Source: Rhizopus sp. PT2906 (lineage: Eukaryota > Mucoromycota > Mucoromycetes > Mucorales > Rhizopodaceae). From it: a stretch of 64,000 nt of DNA. Positions 11,519 through 23,523 of the stretch are shown one piece after another (positions within the stretch are counted from its first letter, which is position 1; each line of letters starts with the position of its first letter). Position numbers and translations under genes: made by a program. The DNA lies in NCBI GenBank assembly GCA_025529335.1, contig JAMYHX010000055.1, forward strand, positions 62,001 through 126,000. The letters are read 5' to 3'. Under the pieces are notes generated by a model. It saw nothing but the letters and a program-made list of their open reading frames with translations, had not been told where the DNA came from and did no database searches.

Positions 11519-12564
11519 ATGAGTCAACCAGACTATTATCAAATCCTTGGAGTATCCAAAGATGCTTCAGAAGAAGAAATAAAAAAGGCTTATCGTAAAT
11601 TAGGTATGTATATCTAATTATATCTGTATATAAATATGTCCTCACTAAATTCCCCCTTTTAATAGCTTTGAAATGGCATCCAGATAGAAACAAAGATCCC
11701 TCAGCCAAGGTCGAATTTCAAAAGATCGCAGAAGCCTTTGAAGTCCTAAGTGACCCAGAAAAGAGACAAGAATATGATAACCCAGTCGATCCTGAGGATG
11801 GCCAGCAACACTTTTACTTTTACACACCAGAGACTGACCACTTATTCCATCAAATGTTTGGCTCAGACATCTTTTTCGACTTTGGTGACTTTTTCTCTGC
11901 TCCAGGTCGTAAGCGTCCTCGATACCAACCACAACAAAGCTTCCAGCAGCGTAAACGACAAAAGACCGTTGTTCATCAAGTATCTGTCACCTTGGAAGAT
12001 CTTTACAAAGGTACAACCAAAAAGTTTCAGTTGACTCGTGACATTGTCGACAAGAAGACAAACAAATATACCAAGAAGCAGCAAGTTGTTCAGATAGAGA
12101 TCAAGCCTGGATATGTAGATGGTACAACTATTTCTTTTCAAAACATGGGAAACGAATGGGCTCCAGGAAAGGCTGGCGATTTGATCTTTGAGATTCGTGA
12201 GCTACCGCATTCTGCCTTTAAGAGAAAGGGACGAACCTTGTATACGAATATGCAGTTGAGTTTGGTAGAAGCCTTGACCGGATTCAAAAAGGAGATCAAA
12301 CGGTTAGATGGCTCCATCTGTGTTGTCGAACATGGTCTCTCACGTCGTTCTCAGATATTAAAACCAATACAACATGGTGATGAAAAAGTACTTATTGGTG
12401 AGGGCATGCCAGACCCAAAGACAGGCGAAAAAGGAAATTTGATTGTTCGCTTCAAAGTCGAATATCCAACGCAACTAACAGAACAGCAATGCTCTCTTAT
12501 CAAACAGGCTTTTTCTTCATCGTCATTAGTAAGCAAGAAGGACGAGATGGAAGTGGACTTGTAA
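11519..12564 (+). CDS. Type II DnaJ (Hsp40, Sis1/DNAJB-like) co-chaperone
   Basis: Two exons (11519-11603, 11666-12564) encode 327 residues. The J domain covers residues 1-66 with YYQILGVSKDAS and the HPD motif (KWHPDRNKDP) that stimulates Hsp70 ATPase. A short F/G-rich, aromatic linker (GSDIFFDFGDFFS) and an R/K/Q patch follow, then two DnaJ C-terminal beta-sandwich domains (VTLEDLYKGTTKKF; AFKRKGRTLYTNM). There is no cysteine zinc finger, which defines type II. The C-terminus is acidic (DEMEVDL), unlike the Hsp70-tail-like ends of some homologues. It is probably cytosolic or nuclear. Its stop codon lies only 31 bp from the stop of the convergent SUN-domain gene. Confidence 0.93.
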
Positions 12565-12595
12565 ATAAAATGTAGATATTTATTATTTATTGACA

Positions 12596-14735
12596 TCATA
12601 TCGCTGTATTGCTTCGTGGCACTTGTTGGTCTTGTCTTTTTTCTATTTCGGTATCGACGTCCCTACTGGTATCTATAAAGAGCTCTGGATGCTTCCTTGT
12701 CTTGCGCTTTCTTCTTTCTTCCAATTGTGCTGCTATAATGGGTGAGAGCGTGCTCAATGTTCCCTTGGACAGTGCCATGTATACAAATAGTGTAATTAAA
12801 ATAGTTAATTGAATAAGCGATAGTTTCTTCTCAAATGACAACTATAAAGGGTTTAATATATTTACATCCTTTATTTTATTTTCTCTTACCTGGTCTGCCA
12901 ATAAATTAATCTTTGTCGTCATCTCTCTCATATCACTTTCAGTTTGATCCTTCATATTTGCATACCACTGCTCATATCTTTTCTTCTATAGTATATTTGT
13001 TGTCAGTATATACACAATCAAAATATATAAAAAGACTTGCCATATTGTCAATCTTTTGACTCGCAGTCTCATTCAGATGTCCTATGAGCACAATGAGCTG
13101 CTCCTGATGTCTTTTTTCCATTTCGAGAAACACGTCATTCAACACCTTGTTCTGATCATCCAGAAATCGTTGTGAGAGTGTCATGTTGTGCTCTAGAACG
13201 CTCAGACGCTTCATGATGGTCTTATAGATCGATTCTTGTGTGATGGCTTCTTTGGTATGATGCGTCTTATGCTGCGTGACAATGGGTCGATTATGATCTT
13301 CAGTTGTATTGCTGCTATGGACTGGATCTGGAGTAGGCGTATTCATAGTAATACTCTGTGTACTAGAGCTTACTGTCACACTTTCTGATGATGATATAAA
13401 GGCCACAGTTGTCATCAGAGGCTTATCCATGGGTAATGTCAAAATTGCTGTCTCTTGAGCACAGGTTCCTCTGCTGTCTGATTCAGGCGACGTTTGTCTG
13501 CTTTCTATTTGTTCTTCCTTTGGCGTTTCAGATACCTGCTCTGATGCTTCCTGATCATGTGTTTCATGACCAGGTATCTCTGGAATAATCGGTTCGTGAG
13601 CCTCTACAGGTTCTGGTTTAGCATCGTCTTCGTCGATCTTAATTGGAAATGACTCGGACGTATTGCCAATATCGAATTGAGGTTGGATGATCTGTTCTCG
13701 AATCTCAGCTGGCCAAAGATGCTCTGGCTCTATCATTGGACTTTCTTCATCATCCTCATCATTGCTTTCAATTGTCGTATACAGCTCCATCATGGACATA
13801 CCGTGAACTCTTACCAGACTCAATGGGCAGTAATATTCGTGACCATAATGAGTGAGGAATTCAATCTTGATATAGTTCGTCCATGGACTTTCTGGAACTC
13901 TAAACACCTGAAATACAATATGTTATACACAATATCAGGTGAGCCTTTTTATCATTACCTGTAAATCTCGTGTGTTTTTTGCTCTCCACTGACCAAGTAA
14001 TCGCCAATCGTCGGTAGGATACTTTGAGGAAGCATAGACCTTAAAATCCTTGAAAGTGCTAGAGAAAAACTCAAAGTTGGCCATCACAATCGTATCCACT
14101 CGAATCTGTTCACAAAGATTGATAATCACAAATTTGTTGGTAGAACACTTATTGAGCATGTACTGATCCTTAGATTCAAACAGAATACTCTGAGCACCCT
14201 TTGCTTCCTTATTCGCCTTACGCACAGTCGCTGCACAGTCTACAGAAGCATAATTGAATCGCTCCTTGAGGTATTTGAGATTATCGACCTTTTTATCTTG
14301 TCCGATAGGCGAAATGTACTGTTTTTCGTCATATACATTCTGTGTACTCTTGGGTGTGTCCATGAGGTTTTCAAACATGGAACCCAAATCGTCCGAGAGG
14401 CCGCCGTCGAGACTATCGACCACTTGACGAGTCTGTCCAAGGGTTTTCTTTTTTTCGTTTTGACTCGATCGGTGTCTATTGTTATTTGTAGTCGCACTGC
14501 CATTACTGTCTTTTAGCACTTGTTTTTGCCATTCTTCAAATGAGGAAAATGGCTTGATGGGTGTAGATGATGCAGTTTGTCGAGTCGTCGTCATTAGATC
14601 TGGAAATAAGCTGGGTGAGACATCAGTCGATGCTTTAGCAGGACAGATGGGACTTAGACCATCATAATAGTCTTTTGTGCAATAATTAAATGCAAACACA
14701 AGAGGACAAAACAAGAAAAGAGAAAAGTAGAGCAT
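12596..14735 (-). CDS. SUN-domain ER/nuclear-envelope protein (SLP1/SUCO-like)
   Basis: Four exons (14735-13959, 13907-13041, 12985-12890, 12841-12596) encode 661 residues. The N-terminus MLYFSLFLFCPLVFA is a predicted signal peptide. This start is preferred, though an upstream in-frame ATG at 14819 exists. An FSSFEEWQKQVLKD motif precedes the SUN domain at about residues 145-300 (FNYASVDCAAT, CEQIRVDTIVMANFEFFSS, YPTDDWRLLG, HYGHEYYCPLSLVRVHG). Then come an acidic/S/T-rich region, predicted coiled coils, one transmembrane helix near the C-terminus (LIQLTILITLFVYMAL) and a basic cytosolic tail. SLP1-type SUN proteins sit in the ER or nuclear envelope and help fold or stabilise membrane proteins. 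The intron after 13041 appears to be GC-AG (ATG followed by GCAAGT). Confidence 0.88.
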
Positions 14736-15411
14736 TTTTATAAAGAAAAAGAGAAAGTTTATTCCATTTTTTTCAATGATAGAAAAGAGAAATGAAAAAG
14801 ATCTTTTTTGGCCACTCATTTTTTTACAAGTTCTGATTTCCGCTTACCTTATTTGTGCGTGTTTATTGTGTAAAGTTTGCTTATGTAAGCCGTCATTCTG
14901 TTTATTTAGTCATGAAATACGTGATTATTTCTAGTACCAGAACCTCTGTCTTTCCTGAGCTTTGATTTGGATCAAGAAAAGTATTAAATGCTTAGTTATT
15001 GGTTAAAGGCCTTTTGAGTCGATACTAAAAGATAAAAGACCTTCTAGTCTTTCTAAAGCAACCCACTTGAAAACACAAAATGACTTGTTTACGTAGGCTA
15101 TCTTATTGAAATCACAAACATGGGGTCTTTAGAATACAAGAAGAAAACCTAAAGAAGCACAGGATACATAATTATTTTTATAAAGATTAGATATCTAATG
15201 GCCATGCAGGTACTCGAGCCAAAAAAAAAAGCAGCCCTCTCTTTCTTCTTAACACTGATTTCCTAAAGAAGAGACCAGAGCTTTATGCAATTTATGCAAT
15301 CCTCTAGAAATCCTTAATTCAAAGTCACAGTGTGTTCAAAAGCGGAGATTGACCAATACAGAACCCTTTTTTACTGCTCTGTTGTCTCTGACTCATTATT
15401 TATCTTTTTTT
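14736..15411. other. Divergent intergenic region
   Basis: About 0.68 kb between the start of the SUN-domain gene and the mitochondrial-type NAD kinase. It should contain both promoters. No other gene was recognised. Confidence 0.5.
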
Positions 15412-16912
15412 ATGCGTTTGTTACCCTTGCGCACCTGTCTGTTGAAAAGACAGGTCTCTTTTCAAAGGTTTTATCATACATTACCTAATAAGGTGGGAAT
15501 CCAGTTAACTCGAGACCAGCAAGGTAGTATTTATAACTAAATAAGAGGATGTTCCTTATACATGTATAAATAGAATTGACAGAAGCGGAACATGACTTGA
15601 TGAAAACAAGTCGTAGTCCGAACGACATATTACAAGTGCCAGGCAGCACTTATGGGTAAGCGATATAAAACAAGATTGAGTGTTATCTCATGCCTTCTTT
15701 ATCCAGTGGGTTGTATACACTAAAATGGGCAGAAAAACCAAATAATATACTTATTGTCAAAAAGCCCCAAGATGACAAGACAGCAAGAGCAATGATAGAA
15801 TTAGCAAAGTAAATAACACTATTTATATAAAAAAAAAAAAAGATTGGAGCTTATTCTCATCACTATTTTCAGTTGGCTGCACCAAACACGACCTGATATG
15901 AACATTATCGTTGAACGATATGCGGCGGAACAATTTAGAAAAGAGCTTCCGTTTGTTCATGTCATTGATCAAAGTAATATATGATTAAATAGCAACATCA
16001 ATTGTAATAACATTATATAGACGAATACACAAGGACAGTTGACTTTGCCATCACGCTAGGTGGAGATGGCACACTCTTACATCTCTCCTCTCTATTTCCC
16101 AAAGCTGTACCGCCGGTCGTCAGTTTTTCGCTAGGCACATTGTGCTTCCTTATGTCATACCGTACGCTATTTCATTTTTTTGGATCTATAATCCTTGATT
16201 CACCTTATTGTTAGGGTTTGATAGATACCAAGATATACTAGGCAACATGATCTCAGGCCATAACATCGGTCTCAATATGCGCATGAGACTCTTTTGTTCA
16301 CTCCATCAATCGAACGGCAGGCGGATCCAGGTGGATGGTAAGGAAGTGCGGGATAGACAAGTGATGAACGAAGTAACTTTACATCGTGGTCGATATCCTC
16401 ACTTGGCGGCGGTTCACTGTTTGGTGGATGATCAGTACCTGACTGAATGTATCGCAGACGGTCTGATTGTTTCCACTCCAACAGGATCCACTGCTTATTC
16501 GCTATCGGCAGGCGGGCCAATTGTTCATCCGAGTGTACAGAGTCTTGTGCTAACGCCTATCTGTCCAAGATCGTTATCCTTTCGAACAGTGCTACTGCCA
16601 TCAAGTTCAATTATTCAACTAAAGGTAATTCATGACACTTTATATAAACTACAGCTAACAATAGCAGATTGGTGAGAATACAAAAAATCCAATCGAAGTA
16701 AGCATGGATGGTCAAGAAATCTTCATGTTGAATAAAGGCGAATATGTAAAAGTAAGCAATAAACGATATAAAAGCTGACATTATTGTAATTATGTCATCA
16801 TCATATGATTTAGGTGCGTATGTCAAAATACCCCATTCCGTGTGTTCAAGGTGCACGTTGGGAAAAGGATATCAATGAACTCTTGAAATGGAATCAAACG
16901 TTTGGTAGATAA
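15412..16912 (+). CDS. NAD(H) kinase, probably mitochondrial (Pos5-like)
   Basis: Eight exons (15412-15523, 15583-15655, 15707-15808, 15873-15973, 16021-16161, 16215-16624, 16668-16751, 16814-16912) encode 373 residues in consistent phase. Exon 1 encodes an R/L/F-rich, acid-poor leader beginning MRLLPLRTCLLKRQVSF, a good mitochondrial presequence. The first in-frame ATG after it (15600) would drop this leader. The ATP-NAD kinase fold shows the phosphate-binding GGDGT motif (TLGGDGTLLHLSSLF), NE/D-type motif (VMNEVTLHRG) and the glycine-rich block DGLIVSTPTGSTAYSLSAGG. The enzyme makes NADP(H) by phosphorylating NAD(H); a mitochondrial copy would supply matrix NADPH. The assignment to Pos5 rather than Utr1/Yef1 rests on the presequence and short length. 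Confidence 0.9.
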
Positions 16913-17036
16913 AGGTCCCAGTAGCTAAAAATTAAACTCCGAATTCAGCATTATGTAATCCGCCCCCTAATTGTGTCAATAAAAGGATATCTTTATTTTT
17001 CGATTTTTGTCTTTTCTTGTGTGTCTGCTTTTTATA

Positions 17037-18576
17037 ATGAGTAAAGTAAACTTGTTTCATAACCTAAAGCCAGTAGAAATAAAGCCAGTGGGAAAGGAGA
17101 GTATCTCACTTGTAGATTATATCAAACAAAAGTGTCCTTCACTTTATGGACCAAAAGCAGTGTATTATCCAACACCCTATCTATTTAATGGTCATCTTCA
17201 AACTGGTTATGCAGCTTATTACAATTACTCACCTACAGTAAAAGATGTCAATTATGAAAGGTAAAATAGATAAAGGTTATCATCTCTTTTGGACTAACTC
17301 TCCTTCTTATTAGAGAATTGGTTCAAACACCAGATGGTGGCCAAGTAGCTATTGATTGGACATTACCCCGAATTCCTGATGAACAAAAGGTACCTACACT
17401 CGTCGTTCTTCATGGATTAACCGGAGGAAGTCACGAATCTTATGTCCGTAGTTTGTTGGAAGTGGTAAAGGAAAAAATCAATGGGATATACACTATTGAA
17501 ACTAAGAATATATATATATATATAGCTTGTTCATCCACCTTTTAATTATCGTGCAGTTGTTATGAATAGTCGAGGATGTGCTGAATCAGAGATCATAACA
17601 CCACAATTGTATAATGGCGCCTATACAGACGATCTTCGAGTAGTACTAGCACATATTCAAAAGAAACTAGGTGATGATACCCCATTGGTTGCCATTGGAT
17701 TCTCGCTTGGAGCCAATATTTTGGTCAAGGTACAGTAAAGAAAGGTCATAAAGATAAAGATTATTAATGTTGTACTCTGTAGTATCTCGGAGAAGAGAAA
17801 GAAAAGACACCGTTCAAGGCCGCTGTGTCTGTTGCAAATCCATATGATTTTAGAGCGTAAATATATATATATATATATATATGTATATATCCCTTACTTA
17901 TACCTTAATAGATCTATGGACCACATGGAATCTTCTTTTATGGGTAAAACAGTGTACTCCCCTGCCATGGCAGAAAACCTAAAACGAATCTTTTCCAAGT
18001 AAGGTCAATTCATTATTATGAATATCAGTTGATCTAACCCAATAGCAGACATATGCATGTACTTGAAAAGGGCGGTAAAGTAAAGCATGAAGAGGTATTA
18101 GCCGCACGAACCCTTCGTGAATTTGATGATACTTGCACGAGAAAGATTTCTGGCTATACAACTGTGAATAATTATTATAGAGAGGCTAGTTCATGTCGAT
18201 TCATTGAACATGTCAAGATTCCCCTGCTGTGTCTTACTGCATTAGATGACCCTATTGCTTACTCACAATGCATACCTTATGACGAAATCAAATGTAACCC
18301 CAATGTTGTCTTGGCCACAACATCACAGGGTGGACATATCGGATGGTTTGAACATGTATTACGTCCTACTCGATGGTGTGTTAAGCCACTGTCTGAATAT
18401 ATTGTAGCCATGTTTCAGGTAATTTAGAAAGTCATTTTTATAGTAGGTAACTAATTTAATGATAGGCATTTGATGTGAGAGAAAGCAAAAAGGGATTAAG
18501 TGGTGAACAAGTAGATGAACAAGTGGAAAAAGTGCAACATGAAATAAACAAACAAACACCAGATGCAGTTGCTTAA
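17037..18576 (+). CDS. Alpha/beta hydrolase, ABHD1/3 (YheT/EMH) family
   Basis: Seven exons (17037-17260, 17314-17464, 17526-17729, 17783-17856, 17912-17998, 18049-18418, 18466-18576) encode 406 residues. Family marks are the N-terminal YFNGHLQT-like motif (LFNGHLQTGYAAYY), the oxyanion-region LHGLTGGSHESYVR, NSRGCAESE, the nucleophile elbow GFSLGAN (serine), an acid in LDDPIAYS, and the catalytic histidine in QGGHIGWFEH. All three triad positions are present. Fungal relatives (Eht1/Eeb1, Mgl2/Ymr210w) act on acyl esters or monoacylglycerols, probably at membranes; the exact substrate is not readable. It starts 124 bp after the NAD kinase stop, same strand. Intron 4 holds a TA dinucleotide run. 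Confidence 0.9.
17861..17890. repeat. TA dinucleotide repeat in intron
   Basis: An AT/TA run within the fourth intron of the alpha/beta hydrolase gene. Confidence 0.8.
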
Positions 18577-19416
18577 TATGCATAAACTGTGACTACGGAA
18601 TAAATCCAACCCCCCCTTTCCAGTTACTTATTTTATCACTCCACAAAAATGTTAAAACGTGTTAAACTTGTGTAATTTCATATGATACACAAAAAAGTAA
18701 CAATAAGGTTACAATTGAGGGAGAAGTAGTAGGCAAAGAAGGAGAGAAAGAGAGAGAGAATATCCAGAATTAGCTCAATACTAAAGTAACTTATTTACTC
18801 GAGTGAATTTCAAGGGGCCATTTAAGAAATGCAGACGAGCTTATTTTACTATATTTGTATATAAAATATATATCGCGTCTAAATTTGATGTAGGATTTTT
18901 TTTGTTCTGCATAAGAAAAAAGGGGGGTTAGGAAGGCTCGAAAAAAAGGGGGGGGAGATTACGAAAGAAAAAAAGAAGGCAAGACAGAGTTGAAATGTTT
19001 GACAGGCACGCAAGTAGTGGCTGTTACACCATAATATAACTCGGATCAACTAGGATAGTTATTGTTTCATTTAATATATAAATTGGCGTTAGATTTATAT
19101 AGTAAGAGTGCTTTTATGAATTAAAGTGGCCATTATTTGTCATTGCAAGATAATACGTATCAATCATAGGATGTAAGAAAGGGCAGAGAAAGATAAATGA
19201 ATAAAAGAGAAGGACAGAAAGAGAAAGAGAGAGAGAGAGATGGTCATGGTCTAAGAACAATATATATTTGATTGGCGTAACCTTATGTTATTTATTTAAA
19301 ATAGCGCAACCATGTGTGTCTATATAATATCAGGCAACATGTTTAATAACTATAAACCCTTTTTTTTCCCTTTTCTCTCTCTCTTTTCTCTTTTCTTTGT
19401 TCTTTATATACATGAT
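18577..19416. other. Intergenic, no gene seen
   Basis: About 0.84 kb between two plus-strand genes. It has G-rich runs near 18920-18958 and GA-rich runs near 18740-18760 and 19210-19240. It probably includes the RasGEF promoter and leader, with a pyrimidine-rich stretch just before the start codon. Confidence 0.5.
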
Positions 19417-22400
19417 ATGACTTCACTTTCACCACCTACATCTCCTATTGTGTCTACATACACGTCCCATTTTGTACAGGCACTTCATGACTATCTACCT
19501 TCTTCAGCTCCTATCACAGATGAACCAGTAACATGCTTATTCTTTAAGAAAGGATCTATTATAGAAGTATTCAACAGAGATGATTCTGGTTGGTGGGATG
19601 GTCAATGTGGTGATATCAGAGGATGGTTCCCAAGTAATTATGTTGGAAGAATCGGTGAAGCTAAAAGATCGAGTATAGACTTTGAACCTGAAAATGATGA
19701 ATTGATTCACTGGCAACAGGAGCAATTAAAAAAACAAAAAGAACAGCAATTAGAACAACAACAACAAGAACAAGAACAAGAACATAGATTATCATTCATG
19801 GAAGAAGTCACAGAGATAACAAAGAAAGTTATCAAAGAATACAATGGTGACATCCAAGAATCAGTACATATTCCCCATCTCGTTTCATGTATAAGATCTA
19901 TCCTTATAGAATTCAACATTTACAATAAGGATAGTCCATTGTTAAAAGTATATCCTGAAATGGCAAAACAAAGAATACATGTCTTTTGCATTTTAAACAA
20001 ACTAGCCTTGGCATACAAACAACACGACCAAGATATAGAAGAAATTATAGATATACTGCTCACAGAGCTCAATCAATTCGAAAAACTACTTGTGAACACA
20101 TCTTCCATACTCGATGGCTCTGCTTCCTCACGATGTTCATCTATCGCCTCCTCGACATTTTCAACTAACTTGTACTCGGACTATTACTCAAATTCAACCT
20201 CATCCGTCAAATTAAATGTTGATCAGGTATTACAATCTGTACTTGAACATCAAAACGTCGTTCAGGAATTACTCTCCAATTTACTCGCCCAATTACCTCA
20301 ATTTCTCGAGAAACGTCATCAAGAGAAAGCTATGGAATTATTAGAAGTGACTAGAAAAGTTGTAGAAGCCGTCAAGGGCTACTTATCAGTCATTGAGTAT
20401 GTCTGCTCTAGTCTTGACGACTTTGTTGATAAAGGCTTATCCATCATACCAGAAGATCCTCAACTGGTTTCACTCGTGTTTGCCAAGGAATCTGTCTACA
20501 GCGCCATCACTAATCTCGTCACTGCTATTCGTGCCGCATCAAGTCACATGAGTAAAGAAGAAGACCATGCACTTGAGCTGGATCATCTCAATCATTGCTG
20601 CGAACAAGTGATCAAAACAATCAATCATTGTGCTGACAATTTGCGCACCTGCTTATTATCGTCATCATCATCATCCTCCACATCCACTATTGAACAACCA
20701 ACGCCAAATGAAGAAGAGGCCATGATTTCGTCTAAATCTTTCCACAACAACCTAGAGATGATGAATCGAAAGATCTCGAGCCTAAAAGCAATTCAGCAGC
20801 AACTTTCTGCATCTGAGCAGGAAGAAACGATTGTATTGAAGCCATCCATCTCTGATCATTTAGTTTCAAAAATTCAACAACAACAACAGCAACAACAGCA
20901 ACAGCAAAATCATTACCATCAACATCAGCATCAACAACAACCACTCCCTGTTCGCCATCTTTCATTACGCGCCCGAGCATCGTCTGTAAATAGTTCTACT
21001 CCCCCTCCACTTCCAAAGCATACTGTATCTACTGCATCCAAGAGACGACCAAGAGGTCTTAGTTTAACATCATTACGTTCCTCGCTTCATAAATCTCGAT
21101 CGATTGCCTCTTATGAGAGCTTACCTGATGTTACCAAGACCTCAAGTAGATCTTCACTAGATTCCAAAATCGTCCCTCCTCTTCCTCCTGCAAATACCCC
21201 TTATAAGGTAATGAACATATGGCGCTCCAAATCAATGTAGAGTAACACTTGAAAATATAGGAATATGAGTTCCTGAAGGATACTCAGTTATCCGAAGAGG
21301 AAGCAATCTTCAATCAGGATGGCTATCTCACAGGCGCCACACTGGAGGCACTGGTACAGCTATTAACTCTGCATGAAAAATCTCCAGGTATTTAGAGTTT
21401 TAATTTAGTTTTTAAGGAGTTGTTTGCTAATTTTAATGTTGTAGACCTCTTATTTGTTCGTGCCTTCTTTTATAACTTTCGTTTGTTCACCAATCCAGAA
21501 GAATTAGTGAGATTATTGATCCAACGATTTCATCTGCAGCCTCCTGAATCATTATCCGAGGAGGAGTTGGCTATTTGGACCAGCCGTGTGTTGATACCTG
21601 TACGTTTACGTGTTTATAATGTCATCAAGACATGGTTAGAATCCTACTTTGACTATAGTCGAGACGCTGCTGTTCAAAAGGAACTACTCGAGTTTACTGA
21701 ACGTGATATGAGTCAAGTTATGCCTAGTCCGGCTAAACGCATGGCAAATATAATTCACAAGGCTGTAAGTTCATTTTTGTGTTTAATTAAAAGGGAGGAT
21801 ACTGATCATCAATATAGCTTATTACTAAAGGTCAGTTACCTTCTAAACAACAACAATCACAACAGCCGCCTTCTTCTTCCAGCAGCCACAACAGTTCCAT
21901 CTTTTCAAATCTCTCCTTATTTGATGATCATAACGCATACCCACCATCCATCATCAGCAAGTCAACCCGAAACACACTCAAACGTGCGTTACTGTCGCCT
22001 GAACCCCTGTTATCGGCAATTCATCTTCAGGATATTGACCCTGTCGAGCTCGCACGGCAAATCACTCTCCTTGAAAACGCCTTATTTTGTCAGATCAGAC
22101 CGTACGAAATTATAGGTCAGGAGTTTAAAAAGAAGCATGGCGAGAGTAAGGCTGTACATGTAAAAGCGATGATTCAAAAGAGTACACAGATCACAAGCTG
22201 GATATCGGGAAGCATATTGAACGAAAATGACGTCAAGAAGCGAGCCCAGTTAATCAAGTACTGGATCAAAGTGGGTGATGTAAGTAGACAGTTACTGTTT
22301 TAATGTTTATTTATTTATATGCATTTGATAGGCTTGTTTACATATGAACAACTATAATACTCTGATGGCCATTCGGTCTGCACTTGACTCAACCTGCATT

Positions 22401-22826
22401 ATCCGGCTTAAAAAGACGTGGGAATATGTCTCAAGCAAGTACCGGTCAATCTGGGAACCTATCTACAAGGCCACAGACTCACAGCGTAACTTTGCCGAAT
22501 ACCGATCCAGACTCAAGACAGCGGTGGCACCTTGTCTACCTTTCTTGGGTGTCTACCTAACAGATGTAACATTTATTGATGATGGTAATGCAGATTATCG
22601 TATGTCTCCTGGTGGTAAAAGGCTAGTGAATTTTGATAAATACATCAAGACGACCAAAGTGTTGAACGAGATTGATCAATTTCAAATTCATTATCGATTC
22701 ACTGAAGTAGATGAAATTCAACATTATCTTAAAAGAATGCTCGAATCTGTTGAACAAGATGATCAAGTATTTTATGCCAAGAGTTTGAAGCTTGAACCAA
22801 AAGAAGAAAACGATACCAATTCATAA
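19417..22826 (+). CDS. SH3-domain Ras guanine-nucleotide exchange factor (Cdc25-like)
   Basis: Five exons (19417-21207, 21261-21387, 21445-21764, 21818-22279, 22332-22826) encode 1064 residues. An SH3 domain spans about residues 20-78 (ALHDYLP, DDSGWWDGQC, GWFPSNYVG). A Q/E coiled coil and a long helical middle follow, then a poly-Q/H and S/P-rich region with a P-x-L-P-P motif. The RasGEF N-terminal module begins near residue 600 (DGYLTGATLEALVQLLT). The RasGEF catalytic domain begins near residue 804 (DIDPVELARQITLLE; CQIRPYEIIGQEF; LPFLGVYLTDVTFIDDG). The protein should load GTP on Ras, most likely at the plasma membrane. In fungi this pathway feeds adenylate cyclase and PKA; a PKA catalytic gene also lies in this window, but the linkage may be chance. 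The Met at 19417 is chosen because the protein-like sequence begins there. Confidence 0.92.
20874..20940 (+). repeat. CAA/CAG repeat encoding poly-Q/H
   Basis: A mixed CAA/CAG/CAT run within the disordered region of the RasGEF, coding for a Q- and H-rich tract. Confidence 0.8.
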
Positions 22827-23523
22827 CTTTGTATATAGTATTTTTCGTTTATAAATAGTCTTGTTTGATTTACAGGTTACTCAAACAATAAAATTTTTCA
22901 TGGCTGCATTTTTCATTTGATTTACCCCTTTTTTTTTTTTACTTTTTTACTTTGGGACTTGTAAAACCGCAGCAAGATGGTTTATGGAGTTTAAATAAAA
23001 AGAATCATGAACCATGAAAATACGACTCTATTTTTCTTGTTCTTGGGTTTTCCATTTTGGTGGACAAAATACCTCTTTTGATTTGTTTATTTTGTCCATC
23101 GGACGGAGTGAATATTGAAAAGAAAAAAAGAAGAACCAACTTCAACTCCGAAAACCCGTTTAGAAAGTGGAAAAAGAGCAAGATAAACGTATAAACAGAG
23201 GCAAGACACCTTGGATATATAAAGAATTATGCTTTCTAGCTAAAGTTGAGGACATACTTGCTTTGTATATAAAGAAACAAACAAAAGAACGAGCTCAACT
23301 TGAAAAAGACGCTTGTTGCACAGTCCAATCAGAAAATGCTATTGTGACCATTTCCATTGTGGCTTTTGGCTGCGGGATTTATCAAAAATTTTTTTAAATA
23401 GAGAAATTTTTTTGGGCCATTGTTTTGATTTTTTCTTCTTTACATTAAACTTTCATCAAGTAACGTATACACACACACCTTTCAGCCAAGCAACAAAATT
23501 AACCATTATTTTACTTTGTAGCC
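22827..23523 (+). promoter_or_regulatory. EF-1alpha upstream region with candidate TATA box
   Basis: About 0.7 kb separates the RasGEF stop from the EF-1alpha start. TATATAAA lies at 23266-23273, about 250 bp upstream of the ATG, and another TATATAAAG begins near 23216. A T/C-rich tract near 23385-23450 precedes the start codon. Fungal EF-1alpha promoters are strong and constitutive; which box is used, and whether a leader intron exists, cannot be told here. Confidence 0.4.
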
